From: Limnoperna fortunei
Lineage: Eukaryota; Mollusca; Bivalvia; Mytilida; Modiolidae
Length of the DNA: 64,000 nt
Direction of reading: 5' to 3'
Assembly: GCA_944474755.1 (NCBI GenBank)
Contig: OX104117.1
Span: forward strand, 65,773,522-65,837,521
The position numbers were made by a program, and so were the translations under genes. The notes below the pieces were generated by a model that ran no database searches, was not told where the DNA came from, and saw only the letters and a program-made list of their open reading frames with translations. How positions within the stretch are numbered: position 1 is the first letter of the stretch; each line of letters opens with the position of its first letter. Positions 1-11,600 of this stretch are shown piece by piece.

Positions 1-1384
1 CAGAACAAATATAAATTAAATTTAAATCGCATTAAAAGAAATTAATTGTTTATGCAAAGTTCTATACAACACTATACCAACAGAATTAATATTTAATAAA
101 ACGGACGATAAAAATTTACCAATGGGATTCTACAGTCAATCAATATAATTCATTATAAAGAATATATATGGTTTGTTGCGAGTAAAACTTTCAAGACTTA
201 GAAAATAAACTCTAAATTCATTAAAAAAATTGAAATTAACAAATAAAGCCACATTTAATCTCCTTAAAAATGTGTTTTAACAACAATAAGTAATTATAAT
301 ATTAGGCACATGTAACGTCAATTCACCAAGACATCAAATATTTTCATAAAACTTTTACATTCATGCAAATAATGAGCTAGCATACCGTTTTAATTATACC
401 AAACAGTATGTACCCCCATTTGATGGAATTGGACCAAAAATAAAATCTATATAATATTCTAGAAAACACTCTAACATCATATATGTATCTTTGAGGGTAA
501 CCATCAAACATTATATCAACACTTCACTGAGAACATCCACACTATCATACAACACTTTTTTTTCACTCATACACACACTGATATCACAATACAGTGATTT
601 AGACACAAACTAAGGCGAGTGGATTTACAAAAACATGGAATGTATCAAAATAAAAAAAAAAATTAAAGTTTTAATACAAATCTCTAACTCAGTATAAAGA
701 ATACTTTGTCTTGTTACTCAGTGTCTACTTAGATTAAAGGAGAGTTGTACCCCTTTGACTTAAATAATAACCAGGATGTATGAAGCTGCAGTGTAAGGGT
801 TCACGTTAGAAAAGAAATATAAAAATAAAAGTACTGCAAAAGAACAATAAATACTGTATTATGATATCAACACATGAATTCAAAGCATTCACCCAGACCA
901 CACAGCTCTTACAAATAAATATATATGAATGATCTATGATCCTTGATAATAACATGTAAAAAAATTTGCACCAATAATTAATGGGCAGCTTATACCTCAT
1001 TGCAATTTGTGTAGTGATATAACAGACGCCTGACCAATTCTCACTTACTGGATGTGAACCTATTACAACTACAATATGTTTTCCAACGTAAAAAAAAAAG
1101 ACTGTAATACTCCAAATGTTTCAAAGTCCTTAAAAATTGTTAAAAATTATGCAATATATAAATGTAACAAGATTAACTGTGTTGTTCATCATTCCAACAA
1201 AATTAGTCAAATCTGATTGGATGTGGGGTTGTGTCAATCACATAAATCACTGGAATCGATCGGGAGATATGTGGATTATATTTGAAATAACATTAGTCCA
1301 ACAATTTTCTTTTTGACTGTCTGCCTAGTGTAATTGACAATACAAATTAATTTGTAACAGATCGACTTGGCAATAATATATGTA

Positions 1385-1390
1385 TTTATT
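1385..1390 (-). terminator. Candidate distal poly(A) signal AATAAA
   Basis: Second AATAAA on the minus strand (context GAAATAAATAC), about 890 nt after the stop. It could define a longer 3' UTR. Weakly supported for the same reason as the proximal hexamer. Confidence 0.22.
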
Positions 1391-2211
1391 TCATTTCTTT
1401 TCTATTCAAACTGTATCCCATGGATACCTTCATTGTAAAAAAACAGCCCGTCTGGGTATCAGTTAATTCTAGGATCAAATTTACTTAAAATAAACAATTA
1501 TTTTTCAAACATAACATAGACATAAAAACAAAAACAAGAAAAATTCACAGAATGTGTTATAGTTATTCACTGCAGAATCTTATTAAAACCATTAAATACT
1601 AAAATACACGTTTTTGTTATAATTCATATTATATTTTAATATTTTAAGCAATAATACATTTTCTCCCTACAGTTTTAATTGAAAGATGTTTTGAGGACAA
1701 AAATGCACCTGATCCATGGCCCATAATTTCTCGAAATGTAAATTGATCGTGATCTGGCTTCAAATCATAAAACACTTCCAGTGCAACTACTGGTATTTTA
1801 AAAACTTTATCATCTTGATTACACAGCTGAATTCAAATAAAACAGTTTAATAACTGACTAGAGATTAAATTGAAACTGGAAGATTAAAAAAAAATCTTAA
1901 CTGTTTTTTCTAAAATTTAGGCAGACCAAAAAACTTAACAAGACATATTAGAATGGACAAAACCAGTGTTTTGCACAAAGTACAGAGTGTAGTTCAACAA
2001 GTAGTCAATACATAATTTATATTTTCTTTTCTTCATTGAATTAAACACTGTCACAAGTTCTTTCTTTGAGGTACAATAAAGATATTCTGAATCAGATGAC
2101 ATCACAGACGGCACAAGAAATGTTGGTTTAAGCGTCCTACGGCGCGCGATGATAAACTGAACACATCCCATACATTTTTTGATCACAACAAATGAGGTGA
2201 AATTGGAGATC

Positions 2212-2217
2212 TTTATT
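2212..2217 (-). terminator. Candidate poly(A) signal AATAAA, ~60 nt after the stop
   Basis: The first AATAAA on the transcript strand downstream of the TCF stop codon (context CATAATAAAGATC). A usable signal by sequence, but such hexamers are frequent in DNA this AT-rich, so it is only a candidate for a short 3' UTR form. Confidence 0.3.
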
Positions 2218-2275
2218 ATGCTGTACAATATTTATATATTATGTACAAATCAGAAAATGAAAAAAATTGATCCCT

Positions 2276-2648
2276 TTATGTGACCGGTATGTGATTACGA
2301 TATGGCGAGGATTTCAGTGGACTTGATGTAAGTGTCATATTTAAGTCACTGTCTTGTGAACACACATCAATTTCCCCCGATTCAATGTCAATGTGAGTAT
2401 GATCGCTTTTAAGCGTGAAGTCAAGGTCCGAATTTCCAGCACCAATTGGTGATGGAGAATGTCGGTAGAAAGACTTTGATGGTGTAGAGAAGGCATCATC
2501 GCTCGTAACTGAATGCATGGGACTACCGGTCATTGAATCACTATCATGTAGTGATCCAGTGCGATTGCTGTCACTTAATTGACCCTCTTCGCCATCAGTG
2601 TCCCCGCCTTCATCACCCATTAAATACCTTATACATTTCTTCTTCCGA
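2276..2648 (-). CDS. TCF exon 11: end of C-clamp and C-terminal tail (residues 392-515)
   Basis: Acceptor TTATTTCATTTCAG, then [20 protein letters not shown], which completes the C-clamp (CRRKKKC.RY). A Ser/Thr/Asp-rich tail follows ([46 protein letters not shown]) and ends at TAA (2278-2276). The tail is rich in SP/TP sites, which could be phosphorylated. It lacks the PLSLSLK-type CtBP motifs of vertebrate TCF7L2. 373 coding nt, phase 2 in. Confidence 0.92.
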
Positions 2649-5600
2649 CTGAAATGAAATAATAATTTTATATAAATATATTATTGAGTATACTTGTTTA
2701 TTGCAAATAAAGTCACCTTACTGAAATTAACAAACCCTGTTTTGGTCTTCATAGTTCACTTAATTAAGCAGTTCCATGGTAAAGAACAATGAAACTTCTG
2801 GTAAACTTGAATTGTTTTTGTCATGCAGTTTTAATCATTTTATTGCATGGAATATAAATATTTCTCATTCATGAAAAGTGTACAAAAAAATTTGAAAAAT
2901 AACAATTCTATAAAAGAAAAAATCTTTTTCAGAAAATAACTAAATTTCAGATCCCATGTTTTATAGATAATTTTGAAAAGTGCAGCAAAAATACTTTTAA
3001 CAATATTAATAAAAATTAAAATGCTGATAAATACTGCTTGGCCAGTTGATTGTATACTAAGAGCAAAAAATACTGCTAAATATAATACATGGATTATACA
3101 GACTACATCTTGCTGAAACCTACAGTCTAGCTTTACAAAAGCATATACTAAGCTTACAGAGGTATTTTTGTATCAAGCAGAAATAATTATTAGAATGAAA
3201 TAACATTTCAAACTAAGAAGCAGGATCTGGCTAAAAGACTTGACTATGTGAGATTTGTTACCAAGACTGCTTACGCTGCTCTTTTACCATTTTTACAATT
3301 CCAAAAATAACTTTGGTATGCTTGTTCAACATGCAAATTCAAATAGGAAGTTCATTTTAACTTTTCAAAAATAATGATGAATATTGTTTGTTTAGGGTTT
3401 AATGCATGCTAATTGAAATACACAAAAACTAGTAGTTTCAAAATATTTTTGTGAAGTTTATTCTTTTGCACTCAAAAAATGTATAGTGCAAGGGGTTTTT
3501 TTTAAGCTTTCTTAATATTTTTTCCCTCTCTTTCAGGACATGATCCAAAAATTAAAATTCTGAGAGCTTTTTCATTTTAGCAATGATTTCATCCATTATT
3601 TAATTAAATTCCATAAATACAATTTTTTTCTTCAATCAAAGTGATTGTGAATGGAAATATTGGGTTTAATTAGCAATTTAATTAGACAATTTGACATGTA
3701 AAATGAGCAGGTTCATTGACCTAGATTAAAGCTGTAAGTAGAGTAGTAGATAAGCCTGCAAACAAATCTAAATTAGATCATACTGAAATAAAACATCAAG
3801 GTTACTTCACTATATCATCTCATATTAAAGTGAATTAACATCGTTTTATTAATGTCATTAGTTTATAACCCTGCCACCCCTTGTAATAATAATGAAACAA
3901 AGCAGTAATCATGTAAAAGTGTTTGTTTCATTCTAAATCAAAAGGGGTGAAAGGGTTAAAATTAGTTCACACTATTTTCACTTGCCATGCAGGCCTTTAA
4001 TTTTACTTGACTCAAACACACTGAATTGCATTCAAATGTTAAACCCTTTCACCCCCATATCCCCAAATGGATTTCACCTTAACAAAGCAAAGATGATCCA
4101 TGTGGGGATGAAAGGGTTATAATCATGCTAGGGATCAATACAAGCTTCTGGCAATTAAAGGTTGAATAAAAAGCGTATCTAGTGTGTAAATAAAACAAGC
4201 AGCAAGCTAAAGAGCTAAAACAACCATCTTCACAAGCTTATAACAGTTGTTGCTCCGTCGCCATAGCAACATGCAAATTGCTACATCCTTCTTTATTTGG
4301 CTAATACAAATATGCAACTAAAAATATAAGCAAATAAACAAAATATTTCCTGTGAAGATGGAAATTATAAATAAATTAAAGCGATTATCAAATTTGCAAA
4401 CATAATATCGATGTTAAAAGCATTCCGTGGCGTAGCATGCTGACTGGGTACCTTATGAAATGTTATTGTACCTCCGGAGAATTACTCTGTTTTATGTCAG
4501 CAGTCTGATCAGACGATTGCTCAAGCGAAGATCTGAAAAGAGATAACATGGCCACTGCAGAAAGATTGAGTCAAGTGTTTTTTAAAAATCACAAGTCATG
4601 AAGTAGACCAGAAATAATCAGAAATTAACACCCATTCTTCAATCCACTGTATCGTTGTCACTGCAAGCAAAGAAACAATTAGTCATGTAACACACGCTGA
4701 TGCAAAAACAAATCTTCCATTTTTGACCCATGCAAGTGTTTTCCTTCATTGTACAAAATGTGATCCTCTAACTTTCCAATATTCAAACCTTATAAAATAT
4801 TTGTTTTCTTTTAATGATCTGTACATTTCCACTTTCTATACTTTTGTTTCAATATAGTATGTGTCAATTACAGCCAACACACACCCGGAAGCAGTCTAAA
4901 TATTTTATCTTTGAAAAGCGTAGAGATATCACATTTTGGTTTTTTTATAACACAACTTTTTTTATGAACCAAGTCCTGACATAAAAATACATACCGACAT
5001 GGTTTGCACCATTGGTTCTGTTGCTCTACACCGTACCGTGCCCGACATTTCTTTGCACTGGAACAATCTGTAAGCCAGATATCTAAAATTTAGAAAAAGT
5101 TCATAACACCGAAGCCTGAGAGTTTTTTAATATCAACTCTCAAAAGTGTAATTGCCATGTTTAAAATGTGACTCTTTGCACTTGAGAAAAAGATAAAGAA
5201 CCTAGAGTTATCTCCCATAGAATATACCCCATCACTATCAACATAAGCCAGACATACAAAGCACTTAAATAACAAAGTCTACAACAATAACAGACAACAT
5301 ATGAACTTACCTTGAGAACTCAAACTATCTTGTCCATCTTTTGGCCACATCAATTTCATTTTATGACTTATGGGCGAGCAGCCTAAATTTGAAAAAAATC
5401 AAATTTTACTGCATAATCCCTTATAATTTATAAACTAAGGTTAATTCCATCATTGTATACCCATAAGCCAACTGAATGAAATTAATGTGGCTAAATAATT
5501 CAATAAAAATTGAGTTAACAAATAATTAATTGTCATATTTCAATAGATACATATAGTTGACAAAGATCAGAAAGACAAAGTTGACACAGGAAGTGTTAAC

Positions 5601-8600
5601 GTCATCAACATTCATACCGTTATATTTGTTGTTTTATATAGTTGTAACTTGTACCCAACTTAAATTAATGTATATGCTATCGATTGCATTGACTTTTGGT
5701 GTAACAACAATTTATATTATATTTAGATACCGAGTCATGTCAATAAGTTCTGCTGACTGTAAGACAGTGATGTACATATTACATATTTTGACCTGTATAT
5801 ATAATTTGGAAGAGCAGGTCATACCTTTGTTTTCTCCTCCATGTATATCCTTCTTTTTTCGTTTCTTTTTTGTGTGGACAGCATAGTTATCCCTAGCACT
5901 CCAACCGGGATACAGCTGCAAGTGAAGTTCTTTTTCCTTCCGTGCCATTTCATAATATTTGGCTTGTTCTGTTCGATCTAAAGCATGCCACTGAAACATA
6001 GCATGACAATGCCAATACTGATTCAAATAAACGTTGATCAGAATAGGAATTAAAGATGATTTCTTCATTATGGCTGTGAAGATCAATGGTTTTTTATTTC
6101 AAAACATTTGTACTTTTCCAATGTACATTTTTTCCAGTGAATTGTTCAGCATACACACAAAATAGTCACATGTATCAAACATTGTTCTCTTTGAACACCA
6201 ACTGATACCTTTAGCATGTACACCTTTAAGAATTAAATCACAAGTTTTCTCTTGTTACTGTATGGCTGAAATATTGCCAATAATATTGAACAGCAGGTGA
6301 AAAACTTTTTCAGTTTATATATTATTAATCTTAAAAATTGCTGGTTTCTGTCAACTTATTTAAGTTGGTACAGACATTTTGATACTATGCCCTGGTTTAT
6401 AAATGTTAACCTTTTTATTATGCCTTTGTTTTGATACAACAGGCTTCATACTAGGGATTCCTACACAACAATCTTTAGTTACTTCATATCATGTAACAAG
6501 ATCGAAGCTTTCATTTTCTGACAAACATAAAACCTTTATTATAATATTTTAAATGGTTTTTTAATATCTTGGTGTATTAAATTATTTATGCTTTGTTTTT
6601 TAATTTAATTTTTTCACTGAATTTAAGTGTGCACTTTTATATCAATGAATCTTGATGCAAGTCTACTAAGACTGAAAAAGAAATCTGTCATAAAAATCTG
6701 TCGTCTGCTGTAGAAAGACTTCCATTAATAATCCATCAAATTATTCAGCTATATATACCATGTAAATAATACATGTTCCATTATGCTTTATTATTTTTAA
6801 GAAAATTAAGCTTTTTTATATTTATTTTGTTTTTTATATGAAAAAAATTATGGAAAAAATTTTGCCTTTTACGAAAAATTCAACAGAAAAATACTGTAAA
6901 TTTTTTTCAGTATGTTTTTCTGCTTACCTTTCGACCTAAAATTTGGTTAATTGCCGCAGATTCTTTTAAAGTGCACTCTTTGACAACCCTTTGTCTTTCC
7001 TCTTTCATAAATAACATAAACGCATTTAATGGTTTTTTAACATAATTTTTTTTCTTCTGTGAATCCTCCTGAGGCCCGTCCTCATGCATATCCCTAGTAA
7101 AGGAAGATGAAGAATGCATTATTAGACTAGATTCATACTTATGCTTACCTTTCTACCTAAAATTTGGTTAATTGCTGCCGATTCTTTTAATGTACATTCT
7201 GCTACAACCTTTGACCTTTGTTCTTTCATAAATAACATAAAGGCATTTAAAGGTTTTTTTATATGATTTTTTTTCTTCTGCGCTGCAGTTTCTTCTGGTG
7301 GACCTTGATCATGCATATTCCTAATGAAGATAAAAATACAATAACTTTAGAAAATTTCGTTGCTTTTTTTTAAAATTTAGCTATTACAAATGATGCTTTT
7401 ATAAAGATTAGTCTGCAGACTATAAAATATTTATATCAAATTTATCTGAAATGAAGACCACATTTTCCCACAATAATAAAATATATAATTTTTAAAAAAG
7501 CATGCACAGCATTCATTGGTTATAATGACAATTTTATAGTCGATGTTTTTTTTCTTCCTATTTTCTGTATTTCATTCCGAACAATTGTTTTATCCAGGAC
7601 AACGAAACAAATCAATGTAAATTTCTGATAAAGTCAAAAGTTGTGAAATGTAACACAAACAGCAGATCTATCAATATTCGCTGTAATGGTTGATAGGGGG
7701 TATAATAAATCTTTGACTTTATTTTCAATGGAAGAAATCCTCCTTTTCTTCTCTACAAGAAACCTTTGTATTTTGTGTGTGTACAATGTTCATTTCTCTG
7801 ATATTGAACAATGCATGGATTTACAACTGTTCAATAACAGTAAATTGAGAATTATACCTATTAAAACATTCTCTATCTCAAGGGAACAACACCTCATCAA
7901 ACTTAGTACACAAATAATTGAAAAATCATCAACATTCTTGTATTTGTGCTTCCTTAATATCACTTTCTTATAACACTATTGAATTTCCAGGACATTTTTT
8001 TTGCAAAATTTTTTTTTTACAAATAACAAATAATACCTTCTATGTCACTATTAATATTTATTTTCAAAAGAATTTTCAAAACGTTTAATCCCCTATTAGC
8101 ATAATAAGATCATAATCTATTAATTATAAAAGTTTTCACATAATTTAGTTATTGCAATCAATCCCAGTTTTCATGTTTTGGTTATTTTTAGATCATGTCG
8201 TTGGTGGAACAATGTAAAATTCTTGTTTTGACACATGTTAATTGGTTTAATCACAAAAGCATGCTCAACATTATATGAACTGCCTACAAAATGTCCTGTT
8301 GGTCCCTGGTATACATTTTATCAACTGCTATAACATCTACAATATGTCTCTTGTGTATTCAAACCTTTGATATGTAAACTGTAAGTTTACTGGCAGACCA
8401 CATTTAAATGCACCCTTTTATTAAAAACATGTGCATCTTTGTTAAAAGACCAGAAGTTTCCATGTTCTGAATGATGGTCTCAAAAGGCAGGTTTAACCAA
8501 TAAAATGTCATAAAATTAGTGTCAAAATAAAAGCTATTTTTTCTATTAAGATCTCTTAACTCATCACTCAAAACAAATGTGTACACAGCTGTATTAAAAA

Positions 8601-11600
8601 AAATCATTTTAAAAATATTAGAGTAATGATTGTCTAGTATTACACTGCAAAATTTAGTCTTCAAGGAAGTAATATTAAAGACAAATGATAGTACAGGATT
8701 TTGTTAATGTATCCAGGAACACTGAAGCAAAGAGCTGTCCTAATATTCAGGATTGTTAAAAATCTGTTAAAACCTCACTATGGGGTCTGTTGTAATACCT
8801 GTTAAAGATAGATTTTTATGCCTTGATTTAACCTTTTACTATTGAACAGAAGTACAATATACCATCACAGTATTTATATCTTCAGGAAATTAACAAATGA
8901 ATCATGAGAATCAATTACATGTAATCAGGTGTAAACATGTACAGAATAATCAAACTAATTAGTGATATTATAAGGAAAATCATGACACGGTACCTATCAC
9001 AAAAACTGCAAACAATACAATATCATCACACATGACTTTCTTATTATCTTTCTTTAGACCCCCAAAACATTCCCTACTACATTAATATACTGCTATACTA
9101 CTGACTATAGTCTTCCCCTCTCTGCTGAGCATTCATTCAGGAATATTTTGGGTCTTTATACGTTACCTATGATTATCCTGTGGCTCCTGTTTTGGTCCGG
9201 GTGAAACTAAGGCTGGATGAGGCATGCCTGGATGATGGAAACCGTGGTGAGGAAACAGACCCGGCGGTCCAAATCTTAATGATGAACTAGAACTGATTAA
9301 TGATGGTGGGTACGGTCCAGAAAAGGCACCTGAGGAAATAGGATACCCTGGGGCTCTTTGCCTGCAAAAGAGGAAACGAGCCCATTCAATCTATTCTGCA
9401 TTCATTTTATATGATGTCAATAAAAAAAATTGATAGACAAATATGGAGTTTTTGCATGCAGAGCAATACATTTAAGCCACATTTCTCCAACTTGGACAAG
9501 TTTGTTTACAAATACAGCAACTTCAAATACTTTAATACAACTATCTATGGACAATCCAAGCAGCTGTTTAATAATGCTGAATCCATGTCAATATTTTTGT
9601 GAAATAGTGATTTGGTAGGAAATATTGATGAGCATTCATCATCGTGCAGAGTGTCATTATAAGAAGACAAAATTTGACAAAATTATGGCTTGAATTTTTT
9701 TAAATATCTGTAATTCAATTAACGAACATACAGCTTAGCAAATATCCAACATGTCAGAACAAAAAACTTAAAACTCTAAAGACATTCTACAGGTGACACT
9801 CTCACATAATGATGTTTCAAAATGTATTTCTCATGTCAAATCAAACATTACATTTTCATTTTTTAGGTCTGAAAGGCATTTCTGCCTATAAACACAGTTA
9901 CCTACACTCCAGTCAAGACTTGACAATGGTTTCTGCTATCATTACTGCCAATTCCAACAGTTTTTTTTTCCACCTCCTATTTTTACCGATTTGCAGTTGG
10001 TTAACATTTTTACAATCATGTAATATCATCCCAGTGTTTAGGAAATATCTTTTGTCATAAATCATGCACAACAATAGTCGTCAAATGTATTTATGCCATT
10101 TAAAATGCAACTGCAACAGCCAACAATGGCCATTAAAAAGAATCTTCAACCTTTTTAGTGCAATAAAAAACATAAAATGCTCATTTAACAGAAGGCAGAT
10201 CTAGAAGTACTTCAAAATAATCAGCAACCTTTGAACTCAAACATAATACTCCATTTATGGGCAATAAAAACATCAGATTTCCACTTGTGAATCATAAAAC
10301 AGATTAACAATCATTGACTGACAGTCTGGACAGTAGATATCCCATAATTCACCATTTTTATAATCATTTTATAGCTGTGTAATGGTCAATACAATTCTTT
10401 TCCTAATTGGTCAAATAAATTATAGAAATAATAAAAGAAACTCAGATTCTGTCTTTTTCATATGCTGCACACAAAAAAAAAGACTGTTTCAATGCAATAA
10501 TGAGACGCCAAAAATAATAACAGCATAATACTACCCAAAACCCTATAAACCATCTCACTTTTATACACCAATTTACTTAATACAGGTATAATATTTAACA
10601 CCATGGCCGACAAACAGTACTTACCATTGCACTGATGATAGGTCCGGTCCATACAGACTAGGAGGAAACTGACCAGAACCAGGGTAGGGGTACATTGGGG
10701 GTCTAGGTAAACCTAAAATATAATGTTTATAATGGATTATAAAACAGGATCAACAGTTGACAATGCTCTCCACAAGATTATACAACTGAAAAGCTAATCT
10801 TTTTTTAATAATAATTGTTAAGACAATAAGAACTAAACTTTTTTGTTAAGTTAACAGTTATTTACTACAGGACCATGGCATACATTTTAACTCTGTCCTC
10901 CATGGTTTTAATTAAAACTTAGTTTAATAAATCATTTTAAATTTGATTTGAGCTAAGGCTAACAAAATGTCTCTAAAAAAAATAATATGACAGTAGCTTA
11001 GTCATAATTTTTTACTTTGCAATTCAAATTTCGGTTTTTCTGTAGAATTTTTTTTTCTAAGTACTATTAAACAAAACAAGGAAGACACAGGTAATTCAAC
11101 AATCTACCTGTGATGTCAAATGCAATCAAAAATAAAATATGACAAATTGGATGTTCTCATTAAAATAATGGATTTAGTTCATCAAATTTTAATCCTACAC
11201 TTCGTCATTGTGGAACTGGATACACATCGACTTACAAATTGGAAAGATTTTCCGAAATAAAAAGAAATATGATCATTATTATAATTCCTCAAAGATGATC
11301 ATGTAATCAGAAAAAAAAGAAGCTTAAACTACTGTCTAAAATAACAAGAGATCATTGAATCATATCGATATTCAATTTAGCTTTAGACTGAGTTCTACCA
11401 TAAAATTGTAATTTCGATAATTTTACGATTACCAACAATATAAATCAGTTCTGCTGCAAAAATTAATGCAGACTTTATCGTCTGCTTTTATGACACACCT
11501 TTTTTTATTAGTTAGAAAAAAGTCGAAGTTACTATAATACAAATCATCATTACCTGTGCAATCTAACTTCATTTTCAAATTGAATGAAAACCTGCTACAG

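Larger units (their letters stand above)
1..2275 (-). other. 3' UTR / downstream flank of the TCF gene
   Basis: Very AT-rich sequence following the stop codon, with no convincing second gene. The short open frames here are chance products of low GC. Two AATAAA hexamers on the minus strand (2217-2212 and 1390-1385) could end short or longer mRNA forms. The true 3' end cannot be placed, and the UTR may continue past the window edge. Confidence 0.5.
2649..4994 (-). other. Intron between C-clamp exons 10 and 11
   Basis: 2.3-kb intron interrupting the C-clamp between its third and fourth cysteines. It carries the candidate 61-nt exon at 4532-4472 and two small foldback repeats (3864-3958 and 4039-4120). 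The rest is unremarkable AT-rich DNA. Confidence 0.85.

Noticed and set aside
5712..6086. Reading the HMG second-half exon as a 124-residue independent protein
   Set aside because: Only residues encoded by 5990-5825 match TCF; the flanking residues are intron translation beyond clear AG and GT borders.
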